From contig CAZZIU010000002.1 in the NCBI GenBank assembly GCA_964654545.1, forward strand, positions 62,001 through 126,000: 64,000 bases of DNA, read 5' to 3'. Every line of letters begins with the position of its first letter. The stretch's first letter is position 1. The DNA is from JABMOV01 sp964654545 (GTDB taxonomy: Bacteria > Fidelibacterota > Marinisomatia > Marinisomatales > JABMOV01). Under the pieces are notes generated by a model, which was given only the letters and a program-made list of their open reading frames with translations, ran no database searches and was not told where the DNA came from. The position numbers were made by a program, and so were the translations under genes. Positions 8,826-18,053 of this stretch are shown one piece after another.

Positions 8826-9621
8826 TTTGCTGGAATATTTTTCTTATAGTCGGCTGTCAACTTTCAAGCACTGTCCGGCACAATTCAAAATTCAATACAT
8901 CGATAACATAGAGCAAAGATACGAATCGATAGAAGCATTTACTGGTAAACGAATTCATGAAGTGATGGAGCATTTGTATACCAAAAGAATGGTAAAAAAC
9001 CAGGTTCCATCACTGGATGAATTATTTGAATACCTATCCACTAATTGGAAATTAAAATGGCATTCAGGGGTTGCTATTATTAATCAAAGGAACACTTCCG
9101 GGACCTATTATGCACTGGCTGAAAAATGTCTGGCCTGGTATTATCGAAATTATTATCCATTCAATGAATCGGTGGTTGGGATTGAATATCCATTTGAGAT
9201 TACATTTTCAGATAAATACAAGTTTATTGGATATATTGACCGGTTGGATCGATTGTCCGACAATTCTCTTGTAATTATTGATTACAAAACTGGCAGAAGG
9301 GTCATGAATGCGAATCAGGCTGAAAATGATTTGCAAATGACAATTTATCATCTGGCAATCCAGGAGAATTTCCCAGAGGCTAGTGAGATACGATTATCCT
9401 GGCAATACCTGCAAAAAGGTATGGTAGTTGTGACACAAAGAAATCCAAAAAAACTAGCTGGGCAAAAAGCAAAAATCCTCAAACAGGCAGCGGTTATTGA
9501 AAAATCGATGGTCGATGGCACATTCCCCGCCAAAGAAAGTATGCTATGTAATTGGTGCTTCTATTGGAATGAATGTCCTGCCAAAATTTCTAACAATCCA
9601 TATATAAAAGTTGATGCATGA
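8815..9621 (+). CDS. RecB/Cas4-like PD-(D/E)XK nuclease with iron-sulfur cysteines
   Basis: This ~268-residue protein has the motifs of the RecB-type nuclease fold: GKRIHEVMEH with the motif I His, GYIDRLDRL with the metal-binding Asp, VIIDYKTG with the D-x-K catalytic core, and a QxxxY helix (LQMTIYHLA). Four cysteines are arranged as in AddB and Cas4 FeS nucleases: one in the N-terminal FKHCPAQF and three near the C-terminus in CNWCFYWNEC (Cx2Cx5C). It would cut or resect DNA in repair or recombination. No cas genes or CRISPR array are present, so a Cas4 role is unlikely. The start is GTG 8815 (overlapping the GWxTD gene by 11 bases) or TTG 8827. Confidence 0.87.
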   Translation: MAGNLLEYFSYSRLSTFKHCPAQFKIQYIDNIEQRYESIEAFTGKRIHEVMEHLYTKRMVKNQVPSLDELFEYLSTNWKLKWHSGVAIINQRNTSGTYYALAEKCLAWYYRNYYPFNESVVGIEYPFEITFSDKYKFIGYIDRLDRLSDNSLVIIDYKTGRRVMNANQAENDLQMTIYHLAIQENFPEASEIRLSWQYLQKGMVVVTQRNPKKLAGQKAKILKQAAVIEKSMVDGTFPAKESMLCNWCFYWNECPAKISNNPYIKVDA

Positions 9622-10142
9622 TAAAGTTAACAAGTGACGAAGTCGATGCCATACGACATGGACTAACAACCGAATTAATGACACAGGTACAAGAGCGCTA
9701 CCGATCAACATTGAAAAAATTACGCGATCGTATTATCGGTAAGGGTGCCTTTGAATTGTTTATTGACGGGGCAGCAGATTTGCATACGAAACGAGCCGGT
9801 ATAGGCGGTGTGATATTCAGAGATGGCAATGAACTGTATACGTTTTCGGAATATCTTGATAACGCCACGAACAATGAAGCCGAATATCAGGCGCTGATAA
9901 CCGGTGTGCGATCAGCATGGGATTTAAACATCAAAGTGATTAGAATTAAATCCGACAGTGAACTGATTGTAAAACAAATTAATGGTCAGTATAAAGTAAA
10001 ACATCCCAATATGGTCCCACTATATAAACAGGCAATTTCATTGCTAAATAAGTTTGATTCCTGGAGTTTATCACATGTCCCGAGGGAAGAGAATAAAGTT
10101 GCAGATAAACTTAGTAAGGATGGTTTGAAAGCCAATGATTAA
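9618..10142 (+). CDS. RNase HI-like protein
   Basis: This 174-residue protein has a complete RNase H fold from about residue 47 onward, preceded by a ~45-residue helical N-terminal extension. The four acidic catalytic positions can be seen: Asp in FIDGA, Glu in NNEAEYQAL, Asp in KSDSELIV, and Asp in ENKVADKLS. The pattern (NNEAEY, SDSELIVKQ) is that of the plant/archaeal-like RNase HI group, which removes RNA from RNA-DNA hybrids. It overlaps the nuclease gene by ATGA at 9618-9621, so the two nucleic acid enzymes are probably coexpressed. Activity is predicted but which hybrid it processes is unknown. Confidence 0.88.
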   Translation: MIKLTSDEVDAIRHGLTTELMTQVQERYRSTLKKLRDRIIGKGAFELFIDGAADLHTKRAGIGGVIFRDGNELYTFSEYLDNATNNEAEYQALITGVRSAWDLNIKVIRIKSDSELIVKQINGQYKVKHPNMVPLYKQAISLLNKFDSWSLSHVPREENKVADKLSKDGLKAND

Positions 10143-10894
10143 TGCTTGATATTGCATTCAAATCTGCCGGTTATGAAGAATCGGTACCCATACTTCGTGA
10201 TATCAATATTACAGTTCAACATGGTTCAATATTGGCGTTGGTAGGTGAATCTGGAAGCGGTAAATCAACATTGGGCTTAGCCATTGTAGGGCTGGTTCCA
10301 TTTGTTTCTGGCACGATTAAATATTATGATGATTTTTATTCTCCACATTCGATTGAAAATCTTCGATCAAAGATTCAATACATATTTCAAGATCCATTCA
10401 GTGCATTAAATCCACGAATGACAATTGGACAATGCTACCGTGAAGTTTTGGAAAAGTATCTCAATGGTCCCGTGTTGGAAAGTGAGATCATTGAGGTATT
10501 ATCCATAGTTGAATTGGGCGATGAAGTGTTGTACAAATACCCGCATGAATTATCTGGTGGTCAATGCCAGAGGGCAAATATCGGAAGGGCATTGGCAATG
10601 AAACCGGAAATCTTGATATGCGATGAAATAGTATCAGCGTTAGATGTATCAGTGCAGGCGAAAATTATCAATGTACTAGAGCACTTAAAAAAAATAAAAA
10701 ATCTTGGCATTCTATTTACCACCCACGATTTAAACATGGTGAAATCCTTTGCCGATGAAACAGTCATATTGCATGATGGAAAAATTGTTGAAAGAGGTGA
10801 ACCAAATGCCATTTTCAATTCTCCGCAACACCCATATACTGCACAATTGGTACAATCGGCATATGGTTTACTGGAAGATGATTTAGTGCAATGA
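10142..10894 (+). CDS. Oligopeptide/dipeptide-type ABC transporter ATPase without permeases
   Basis: This 250-residue ABC ATPase has an orthodox active site: Walker A GESGSGKST near residue 36, Q-loop FQDPFSALNPRMT, signature ELSGGQCQR, Walker B ILICDEIVSALD and H-loop TTHDL. The QDPFSALNPRMT segment and the C-terminal HPYTAQLV tail are characteristic of DppF/OppF-class peptide transporters. No permease or solute-binding genes occur nearby, so it either energises a transporter encoded elsewhere or has been recruited to another task. The gene overlaps the RNase H-like gene by one base (TAATG). Confidence 0.88.
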   Translation: MLDIAFKSAGYEESVPILRDINITVQHGSILALVGESGSGKSTLGLAIVGLVPFVSGTIKYYDDFYSPHSIENLRSKIQYIFQDPFSALNPRMTIGQCYREVLEKYLNGPVLESEIIEVLSIVELGDEVLYKYPHELSGGQCQRANIGRALAMKPEILICDEIVSALDVSVQAKIINVLEHLKKIKNLGILFTTHDLNMVKSFADETVILHDGKIVERGEPNAIFNSPQHPYTAQLVQSAYGLLEDDLVQ

Positions 10895-10896
10895 TA

Positions 10897-10916
10897 TTAG
10901 ATAGAAATATATCTAA
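10897..10916. repeat. Perfect inverted repeat between the ABC ATPase and mreB
   Basis: TTAGATA (10897-10903) and TATCTAA (10910-10916) form a perfect 7-base stem with a 6-base loop in the 55-base gap between the ABC ATPase and mreB. The stem is AT-rich and followed only by a short CTTT, so it is at best a weak terminator; an operator for the mre operon is also possible. Confidence 0.35.
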
Positions 10917-10949
10917 CTTTAACATTGGCATTTGACTGAAAAACACTAA

Positions 10950-11978
10950 ATGGGATTTCGAAATACATTATCAAAATCAGTGAACTGGATTTCTGGTGAT
11001 ATCGCTATTGATCTGGGGACTGCCAATACTCTTATTTGGTTAAGCGGTAAGGGAATTGTAATTAATGAACCGTCTATTGTGGCGCGCTCAGTCAATGATG
11101 GAAAAATTATCGCAGTTGGCAACGAGGCAAAAGCAATGATGGGTAAAACGCATCGTGAATTGGAAACAATTCGACCCTTGCAAGATGGAGTTATTGCCAA
11201 TTTTAATATGACGGATGGAATGCTACAGGGATTCGTACGAAAAATAAATTTAAACAGACTGGCAAGGCCAAGGATTGTCATTTGTGTTCCTTCTGGGGTA
11301 ACTGAAGTAGAGCGCCGAGCCGTTAAGGATTCGGGAGAACGAGCCAACGCGAGGGAAGTATTTTTAATTGAGGAGCCGGTTGCCGCTGCCATTGGAATAG
11401 GTCTGGATATTGAACAGCCCATAGGAAATATCATCGTGGATATTGGAGGCGGTACAACCGAAATCGCTGTGATTGCACTGGACGGCGTCGTGACCAAGGA
11501 AACTATTCGAATTGCAGGCGATGAAATGGATGAAGCCATTGTGCAATGGTTTAGGAACGAACACAAACTGGAGATTGGATTACCCACAGGAGAAGCGATT
11601 AAAAAATCAGTCGGTTCGGCCATGAGGATGAAAATTGAAACCATTGCAGTGAAAGGTCGTGATTTGGTTTCAGGAATACCAAAAACTATTGAAGTATCTT
11701 CAGATGAAATTCGTCAGGCGTTAAAAGATCCGGTTAATCAAATAGTCGAAGCTGTAAAGAGAGCACTTGAAAATACTCCACCAGAACTGGCAGCAGATAT
11801 TTTAGATCGTGGAATAATAATGACAGGTGGAGGCAGTCTACTAAAGGGCATTGATCAGATTATTCGAGAAAGAACCAATGTACCAGTAAATGTGGCTGAA
11901 GAACCTCTCCTTTCGGTTGTCCGCGGGACTGGAATGGTATTGGAAAATGTAAAACGGTACGAGGCCGTCCTAATGTAA
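10950..11978 (+). CDS. mreB: Rod shape-determining protein MreB
   Basis: This 342-residue actin homologue polymerises at the inner face of the cytoplasmic membrane and guides lateral cell-wall synthesis. The N-terminal amphipathic stretch (GFRNTLSKSVNWISGD) is followed by the phosphate-1 motif DLGTANTLIW, the phosphate-2 motif VDIGGGTTEIAV, and the adenosine motif GIIMTGGGSLLKG, all intact and at family length. It heads the classical mreB-mreC-mreD-mrdA-rodA series, so the organism or its recent ancestor is expected to be rod-shaped. Confidence 0.97.
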   Translation: MGFRNTLSKSVNWISGDIAIDLGTANTLIWLSGKGIVINEPSIVARSVNDGKIIAVGNEAKAMMGKTHRELETIRPLQDGVIANFNMTDGMLQGFVRKINLNRLARPRIVICVPSGVTEVERRAVKDSGERANAREVFLIEEPVAAAIGIGLDIEQPIGNIIVDIGGGTTEIAVIALDGVVTKETIRIAGDEMDEAIVQWFRNEHKLEIGLPTGEAIKKSVGSAMRMKIETIAVKGRDLVSGIPKTIEVSSDEIRQALKDPVNQIVEAVKRALENTPPELAADILDRGIIMTGGGSLLKGIDQIIRERTNVPVNVAEEPLLSVVRGTGMVLENVKRYEAVLM

Positions 11979-11986
11979 TTTTTCCA

Positions 11987-12769
11987 ATGCGTTCAATAGT
12001 CAATGGCATAAGTCGAAACAAACATCATATTTCATTTTTTATAACCCTCGTTACCTCGGTTGTACTCTATTTATCAAACTCAGCACCGGAGATAATCTAC
12101 CTAAGGGGCAAATTTCTTTCATTTTATTCCGTCATTTCCAGACCAATAAATCATATCCATCGCCTCTTATATATTGAAGAGGAAAACGCCCTTCTTCGGG
12201 AGAAAATTACAAAACTAAATCTGCAGGTTGAGTTGTATCAATTTGCCAGGGAAGAGAACATCAGACTTAAGGAGTTGTTGGATTTTAAAACGAACAATCC
12301 TCTGGAAATTGTTCCAGGAAATATTATTTCTACAGGAGTCAACACAGGTGTTCAGTCAGCCGTAATTGACTTAGGTAGAACGGATGGTATAAAAACCAAT
12401 AGTCCCGTGTTAACGGAAAATGGAATTATTGGTAAAATTATTCTGGTTTCCGATCGGGAATCAATTATACAACTTTTAAACGATATAAATTTTCGTCTTG
12501 GCGTTCGAATTCAACCTGGTGGCGCAACTGGAATTATGCGCTATGTATTCGGAAGAACTTGTGAGGTTCATGAGGTACCTAAGAATGCTCAAATATCAGT
12601 TGGAGACGAGGTGATTACTTCTGGTTTTAGTGACATTTACCCACCGGATTTACCCGTTGGAATTGTAACGGGAGTATATGAGGAACGAGGTAGCCTTCAG
12701 AAAGTCATTACCATTCGTATTCACAATGATCTCAATTCCCTTCGTCATGTTTTTGTTATTAAGGAATAG
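11987..12769 (+). CDS. mreC: Rod shape-determining protein MreC
   Basis: This 260-residue periplasmic scaffold has a short cytoplasmic N-terminus, one membrane helix (ISFFITLVTSVVLYL), a coiled-coil region (about residues 63-95, EEENALLREKITKLNLQ) and the two-barrel MreC domain with the typical GIIGKII and VGDEVITSGFSDIYPPDLPVGIV blocks. MreC links MreB and RodA-PBP2 across the membrane. It follows mreB after 8 bases. The frame of mreD starts just after its stop. Confidence 0.95.
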   Translation: MRSIVNGISRNKHHISFFITLVTSVVLYLSNSAPEIIYLRGKFLSFYSVISRPINHIHRLLYIEEENALLREKITKLNLQVELYQFAREENIRLKELLDFKTNNPLEIVPGNIISTGVNTGVQSAVIDLGRTDGIKTNSPVLTENGIIGKIILVSDRESIIQLLNDINFRLGVRIQPGGATGIMRYVFGRTCEVHEVPKNAQISVGDEVITSGFSDIYPPDLPVGIVTGVYEERGSLQKVITIRIHNDLNSLRHVFVIKE

Positions 12770-12773
12770 GTTG

Positions 12774-13271
12774 GTGAATAATAATTCAAAACTAATTATA
12801 AGAGATTCTCTAATTGCAATTGGCGTATTGTTCTTTCAACTAATCGTGTCAAATTGGCTTACCATTAGAGGGATACGACCAGATTTTATGCTTATGTTTT
12901 TGGTGTATTTTACCATACGATGGGGTGGCTTTTACGGTATACTATTTGGATTTGTATTTGGAATCCTTGTGGACCTGGCAGGAACCGGCGGCACGTTTGG
13001 ATTAACTCCTATCGTGTACACAAGTCTTGGATATTTTGCTGGGTTTATTTCTACCAGAGTACAAAACGTTTCAACGACATACCTGGCATTAGCTAATTAT
13101 CTTATCGTTGCTGGGGTATATTTCATCGACGCCTTTTTCCGATACCCGGTTTTATTTGACTCAAATCCTTACACTTTCGTAATGAAATGGGTTCTAACAT
13201 CCGCTTACACACTTGGTTTTCTGGTGCTACTCCAATATATCGTCCCATTCGAAAGGGTGATTAGAGAATAA
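12774..13271 (+). CDS. mreD: Rod shape-determining protein MreD
   Basis: MreD is a small multi-helix inner-membrane subunit of the elongasome. From GTG 12774 (or TTG 12771) this reads 166 residues with about five hydrophobic segments and the family-like block IRGIRPDFMLMFLVYFTIRWGG, followed by GILFGFVFGILVDLAG. A longer frame open upstream to 12678 would overlap mreC by ~90 bases and adds no conserved sequence, so I prefer the start right after the mreC stop. It overlaps mrdA by one base (TAATG). Confidence 0.9.
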   Translation: MNNNSKLIIRDSLIAIGVLFFQLIVSNWLTIRGIRPDFMLMFLVYFTIRWGGFYGILFGFVFGILVDLAGTGGTFGLTPIVYTSLGYFAGFISTRVQNVSTTYLALANYLIVAGVYFIDAFFRYPVLFDSNPYTFVMKWVLTSAYTLGFLVLLQYIVPFERVIRE

Positions 13272-15037
13272 TGCTAAAGACCGATAATCAGGTCCCGAAG
13301 AGCAGGTTATATGCATTTCTCTTTCTTACCAGTCTGATAGTCCTGGTCTTAATTATTCGTTTTTTTCAAATCCAAATTTTACGATATGAGACTTTTTCTA
13401 AAAAATCCGATATTAATCGGATAAGGGCGATTGCACTGACAGCTCCACGTGGTTTGATTCTTGACCGTAATGGGAAAATACTTGTTGATAACTATCCAAC
13501 TTTTATACTGAATGCAATTCCTGGTGAAATTGAAAATAAAAACGAAGCATTCATACGTATTAGTGAATGTACCGGATTGGATATAAATATTATTCTGGGA
13601 AATTATAAAAAGTATTTTCGTTCACCCTTTGTACCGGTTCGTCTGGCAAAGGATTTAACGTTGCAGCAGATAAGTTTGCTGGAAGAGCATCGGCTCGATT
13701 TATCCGGCATTCATTACGATCAATTTCCTGAACGTTATTTTCCCTCTAAAATTCGAGGATCTCATTTTTTGGGATATGTGAAAGAGGTTGACCGCCATAT
13801 TTATAGCAAATTAAATGAATCGGCGTCATATGAGTTGGGTGATTTGATCGGCTGGCAAGGTTTAGAAAAGCAATACGAGGAAAATTTACGGGGAACCAAG
13901 GGTGTGGAGTACCAGGAAGTGAATGCCTTTGGACAAGTGATAGGTGCAGTTGCTGGAAGACCGGAAAAAAGACCAATTCCTGGAAATGATTTAATTTTAA
14001 CTATCGACGTTGGTCTTCAAGAGCTACTGGAAAATACGATGGCAGATAAACGGGGAGTGGTTGTGATATCCGATGCGATAAATGGAGAAATTCTTGCATA
14101 CGTAAGTGCTCCCGACTATCCTCCAGAACTGTTCACGGGAGTAACGCTCGAAGAGGAATGGAATAGAATTTTGACCAATCCGGACAGGCCACTTCTGGAC
14201 AGGATTTCAAATGGTGTATATCCGCCAGGTTCTACCTTCAAAATGTTAACCTTATTGGCATTGGAAGAAACGGGTCACCTAGATCACGGATTCACCACGT
14301 TTTGTGACGGTGAATATAAATTTGGAGATCGTGTATTCCGTTGTTGGAATGAAATGGGGCATGGTAATGTGGACTTAAACCGCGCACTGTCTGAATCTTG
14401 TAACATTTATTTTTATAAAATTGTACAGTCGCTAGATATCGACGAGTGGGCAGATATTGCCAAACAATTAGGGTTCGGCGAGGCAGTTGGGTTGGATTTA
14501 CCAGCCGAGCAAAAAGGGATCGTTCCAACCCGCCAGTATATGAATAGACAATACGGAAAATATGGATGGTCGAAAGGTGCTATGCTAAACCTGGCGCTTG
14601 GCCAGGGAGATATTGAGGTAACCCCAATACAGTTGGTTCAGTATATAAATCTCCTGGCAAATAAAGGTACTACTAAAAGACTTCATCTAAATAGGAACCT
14701 GGAAAAAATTGATCAGATTACTGTTAATATTCATAAATCAAGCTTTGAGCTTATTGATCGACTCATGAGAGGTGTAATCTATAACGCGGGAGGGACTGGA
14801 AAATCGGCGGACCCCGGTATCAATGGACTTATCATTGCAGGTAAAACAGGTACTGCACAAAATCCCCATGGCGACGATCATGCCTGGTTTGTGGGTTATG
14901 GGAAAAAAGGTAATAGGATTATGTCAGCGACTGTCCTAATAGAAAATGGAGGACATGGAAGCCAGGCTGCAGCACCAATAGCAAGGGAAGCGTTTCGATA
15001 TCTATTCCAACCAACCAATTTGGTTGACATCAAATGA
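13271..15037 (+). CDS. mrdA: Penicillin-binding protein 2 (elongasome transpeptidase)
   Basis: This 588-residue class B PBP cross-links peptidoglycan during side-wall growth as partner of RodA. It has a single N-terminal membrane anchor (FLFLTSLIVLVLIIRFFQI), a dimerisation domain beginning with APRGLILDRNGKIL, and a transpeptidase domain with all three catalytic motifs: STFK with Ser321 and Lys324, SCN at 376-378, and KTG at 525-527. It overlaps mreD by one base and rodA by ATGA, as expected for translational coupling of the rod complex. Confidence 0.96.
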   Translation: MLKTDNQVPKSRLYAFLFLTSLIVLVLIIRFFQIQILRYETFSKKSDINRIRAIALTAPRGLILDRNGKILVDNYPTFILNAIPGEIENKNEAFIRISECTGLDINIILGNYKKYFRSPFVPVRLAKDLTLQQISLLEEHRLDLSGIHYDQFPERYFPSKIRGSHFLGYVKEVDRHIYSKLNESASYELGDLIGWQGLEKQYEENLRGTKGVEYQEVNAFGQVIGAVAGRPEKRPIPGNDLILTIDVGLQELLENTMADKRGVVVISDAINGEILAYVSAPDYPPELFTGVTLEEEWNRILTNPDRPLLDRISNGVYPPGSTFKMLTLLALEETGHLDHGFTTFCDGEYKFGDRVFRCWNEMGHGNVDLNRALSESCNIYFYKIVQSLDIDEWADIAKQLGFGEAVGLDLPAEQKGIVPTRQYMNRQYGKYGWSKGAMLNLALGQGDIEVTPIQLVQYINLLANKGTTKRLHLNRNLEKIDQITVNIHKSSFELIDRLMRGVIYNAGGTGKSADPGINGLIIAGKTGTAQNPHGDDHAWFVGYGKKGNRIMSATVLIENGGHGSQAAAPIAREAFRYLFQPTNLVDIK

Positions 15038-16248
15038 TCGCTTATTTTTTTAGAAGGTTAAAAGAATCATCATCTTCGCTGTTAGTACTGGCCTTTATCT
15101 TTACAATTGTTGGCTTGATTACATTACGCAGTATTGCGCAACATCAGGAAGGAATGACATCCTTTGACCGACAAATCACATATTTGATTCCTGCAATTCT
15201 TGGTTTGTTTACTATCGTATTTATTCCAAAAGTTCTCATCCACAAATATGCCTATATTGCCTATGGCATTATACTGATCGCAATTCTACTTCCATTTTAT
15301 GGTGCTGCGACAGCAGGTACACACAGATGGATTCATTTAGGATTTCTTACCATTCAACCGTCGGAATTTGCAAAGTGGATTACCATACTCGTATTAGCTC
15401 GTTATCTGTCTGATCATAAATTACAGGTCGAGAATCTAACGGTAGTCATTATACCTATTATTATGGTCGTGATACCTACGGTGATTGTACTAAAACAACC
15501 CGACCTTGGAACTGCGGCCGTATTACTAACTCCGCTCATACCAATGTTGTATTGGGTGGGCGCTAAACCATATCATTTATTTTTGTTACTGGCGCCGATT
15601 TTTAGCGTATTGACGGCGTTTCATATGGTATCCTTTGTCATTTGGGTTATTATAATGGCGACGGTACTGTATCTGAATAGTTCTACAATTACCCGAGGTA
15701 CAGCGACGTTTTTTTCCAATATATTTTTAGGGCTGTTAGCGCCTATCATTTGGAATTCATTACATCCTTATCAACAGAATAGAATACTCACTTTGTTTAA
15801 TCCGGAATTGGATCCACTTGGTGCCGCATATCAAATAATTCAGAGTCAGACAGCGATAGGATCTGGCGGATTGCTGGGTAAAGGCTGGGGACAGGGTACA
15901 CAAACTCATCTAAAATTTTTGCCCGTACAAGAATCAGATTTCATCATGTCGGTGATTGGAGAAGAATTTGGCTTTCTGGTAGTAATGGTGATATTGGTTC
16001 TATTTGTGGTTTTTATAGGTAGAATTATTTTTAAAGCATTTGAATGCAATGATAGATTTTCAGGCTTGGTTCTGGTTGGAATTGGGTCAGTATTTTTAGC
16101 ACACGTATTTGTAAATACAGCTATGACAATTGGGTTGATACCTGTAAAAGGGTTACCATTGCCTTTCATCTCTTATGGTGGTTCGTTCCTAGTGTCATGT
16201 TACATGATGTTGGGTATAGTATTAAATTTATCATTGAAGACGGATTGA
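15034..16248 (+). CDS. rodA: Peptidoglycan glycosyltransferase RodA
   Basis: This 404-residue SEDS-family polytopic membrane enzyme polymerises lipid II into glycan strands with PBP2. About ten hydrophobic segments are seen. The SEDS blocks GTHRWIHLGFLTIQPSEFAKW, KQPDLGTA, AIGSGGLLGKGWGQGTQ, and ESDFIMSVIGEEFGF are all present, and the C-terminal family signature GLPLPFISYGGS is intact. It ends the mre operon; the 118-base gap after it is the longest in this part and probably marks the operon end. Confidence 0.96.
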   Translation: MIAYFFRRLKESSSSLLVLAFIFTIVGLITLRSIAQHQEGMTSFDRQITYLIPAILGLFTIVFIPKVLIHKYAYIAYGIILIAILLPFYGAATAGTHRWIHLGFLTIQPSEFAKWITILVLARYLSDHKLQVENLTVVIIPIIMVVIPTVIVLKQPDLGTAAVLLTPLIPMLYWVGAKPYHLFLLLAPIFSVLTAFHMVSFVIWVIIMATVLYLNSSTITRGTATFFSNIFLGLLAPIIWNSLHPYQQNRILTLFNPELDPLGAAYQIIQSQTAIGSGGLLGKGWGQGTQTHLKFLPVQESDFIMSVIGEEFGFLVVMVILVLFVVFIGRIIFKAFECNDRFSGLVLVGIGSVFLAHVFVNTAMTIGLIPVKGLPLPFISYGGSFLVSCYMMLGIVLNLSLKTD

Positions 16249-16366
16249 TCGATCATATTAGAGTTTTAAAACGGATTACTACCTATCGCCTTATGTATTG
16301 TAGTTCCGAAGACTGATCGGTAAATTTTGCCCAATAAAATCGCTATAATTTGACCAAAAGGCGCTT

Positions 16367-17185
16367 ATGAAACACATCCGAATTTTTACAGTTATCACAA
16401 TATTTTTGACAATGATCTCCGCGGGGTTTGCCCAAAATGATGTAAATCGAGAGCTTAAACGATTGAATGCAAAAATAAACCGTGAAAAAGTGAGGGTTGA
16501 TTCACTGGATACACAGATACGATTGTTATTACCTGATTTACGGAATACTCTGCAAGCAGCAGTCGCTGCGAAAGCTCAAACAGATTCTGTAACGGTATTG
16601 CTCATTAATAGAATCAACACTCTTCAGAATAAAATACGAATGCTAGAGGACAAGGCGGCCTATACCGACAGTACAAATTTTGAAATACTGGCGCAACTGG
16701 TCATGATTGAAAATAAAATTGTCACATTAACCAATAGTTTTACAGAAATATACTCATTGAAATCTGAAGTTGCAGACATCTCTGACAATAAAAAGATCAG
16801 TCCGGCTCAGTATAAAAAACAGTATATAAATAATTTGACCAATTACCAAAACGGGACGTACGAGGATGCGATAGTCGGATTTACTGAACTGGTATTGAGT
16901 GACCCTATGAACGAATTAGCAGATAATGCTCAATATTGGTTAGCAGAATGTTATTATTCTCAAAAAAATTATAAAAGAGCTATTATCGAGTTTGAAAAGG
17001 TATTCACCTTTCCAGGCACCGATAAGGATGATGATGCACAATTAAAACTAGGTCTTTGCTATCAGAGTATGGGTGATATTGATAAAGCCAGAGATGAATA
17101 TCAACGGTTGCTAGACTATTTTCCTGGCAGCGAATATTTTGAAAAAGCTAAAGAAACTTTACGAAAACTAAACGTGGAAAATTAA
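16367..17185 (+). CDS. CpoB/YbgF-like periplasmic coiled-coil and TPR protein
   Basis: This 272-residue protein has a signal peptide (IFTVITIFLTMISAGFAQ), a long heptad-rich coiled-coil region up to about residue 140, and a C-terminal set of tetratricopeptide repeats (DAIVGFTELVLSDP, ADNAQYWLAECYYSQKNYKRAIIEFEKV, KLGLCYQSMGDIDKARDEYQRL). This is the layout of CpoB (YbgF), which in other diderms connects the Tol-Pal system with PBP1b during outer-membrane constriction. No tolA, tolB or pal gene is nearby, so the assignment rests on architecture. It lies directly downstream of the rod-shape operon. A TATAAT lies 18 bases before the start without a convincing -35 box. Confidence 0.78.
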   Translation: MKHIRIFTVITIFLTMISAGFAQNDVNRELKRLNAKINREKVRVDSLDTQIRLLLPDLRNTLQAAVAAKAQTDSVTVLLINRINTLQNKIRMLEDKAAYTDSTNFEILAQLVMIENKIVTLTNSFTEIYSLKSEVADISDNKKISPAQYKKQYINNLTNYQNGTYEDAIVGFTELVLSDPMNELADNAQYWLAECYYSQKNYKRAIIEFEKVFTFPGTDKDDDAQLKLGLCYQSMGDIDKARDEYQRLLDYFPGSEYFEKAKETLRKLNVEN

Positions 17186-17189
17186 AAAT

Positions 17190-18017
17190 ATGCCTCAGAA
17201 AATATTCTATTTAACTACCGAAATCACTCCATTTGCAAATACAGGGACATTAGGGGATTATTCCGCAAAAGTCCCATTACTACTTCAGGAAAAAGGCCAT
17301 GACATTCGTACAACTATTCCAAAATACGGTTATGTGAGTGAACGGAAATATATTCTTAGAGAAGTCATTCGATTAAGAAGTATACCATTTGAATTCGATG
17401 GAAAAGAAGTAACAGTTTCGGCAAAAAGTGCATTTATACCAAAAACGAGAGTACAGGTATATTTTTTAGAAGATCCAGACCGATTTAAACCCTTAACAAA
17501 CCTGGTCTATAAATCAAAAAATGGACGTATTATTTCAGATATAGACGAAAGATTCGCTTTTTTCAATAAAGCTTCACTTGCAATCTTACCCCATTTATTC
17601 TGGAGTCCGGATTTGGTCATTTGCAATGGATGGCAATCCGCTTTTGTTCCGATTATATTTAAACAAGTATATCAGGGAGAAGATTTTTACAAAAACCTGA
17701 AAACGATATTAATCATTCATTCTGTAGATGAATACACCGATGTGGACCGAAGTGCAATTGAAAAATGCGGTGTAGAAATTCCAGCAACTATGAAAGGCAA
17801 GAAACTCAATTCCTACGAAGTCGCTGCTGAATTTGCTGATAAAATTATTGTATATAATTATCCAGGCGAAGACAATATGGGTAAGCTAAAAGCATTACCT
17901 GCTTTCAAAAAGCATAGTGAAAAAGTGACAGTTTTTGAGTGGGACGATATTGAGACGCCGGATTACGCCGCAATTGCTTCCAACTTAGATGACGAATTGC
18001 GGAACATTACCGAATAG
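17190..18017 (+). CDS. Stand-alone N-terminal domain of a glycogen synthase-like glycosyltransferase (GT5)
   Basis: The 275-residue protein matches only the N-terminal (acceptor-side) Rossmann domain of bacterial glycogen synthase: KIFYLTTEITPFANTGTLGDYSAKVP at the start corresponds to the KxGGLxDVxxxLP region, followed by GHDIRTTIPKYG, and ICNGWQSAFVPI resembles the NDWHTA block. The lysine of the usual KTGGL loop reads NTGTL here. The nucleotide-sugar-binding C-terminal domain with the catalytic E-x7-E motif is missing and no remnant follows before the next gene. The frame is open and clean, so the half-enzyme appears to be maintained. It could be a sugar-binding or regulatory protein; catalysis as a synthase is not expected. 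Confidence 0.75.
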   Translation: MPQKIFYLTTEITPFANTGTLGDYSAKVPLLLQEKGHDIRTTIPKYGYVSERKYILREVIRLRSIPFEFDGKEVTVSAKSAFIPKTRVQVYFLEDPDRFKPLTNLVYKSKNGRIISDIDERFAFFNKASLAILPHLFWSPDLVICNGWQSAFVPIIFKQVYQGEDFYKNLKTILIIHSVDEYTDVDRSAIEKCGVEIPATMKGKKLNSYEVAAEFADKIIVYNYPGEDNMGKLKALPAFKKHSEKVTVFEWDDIETPDYAAIASNLDDELRNITE

Positions 18018-18053
18018 CCAGTAGTTCTAATTTTTCAACATACACAGGTAAAC

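Noticed and set aside
8815..9621. Cas4 of a CRISPR system
   Set aside because: The nuclease has Cas4-like cysteines, but there are no other cas genes and no direct-repeat array anywhere in the window; AddB/RecB-like repair nuclease is simpler.
12678..12773. Longer MreD start inside mreC
   Set aside because: The extension overlaps mreC by ~90 bases and carries no conserved sequence; GTG/TTG right after the mreC stop fits better.
16344..16349. TATAAT before the CpoB-like gene
   Set aside because: No acceptable -35 hexamer 16-18 bases upstream, and a start there would leave only a very short leader.
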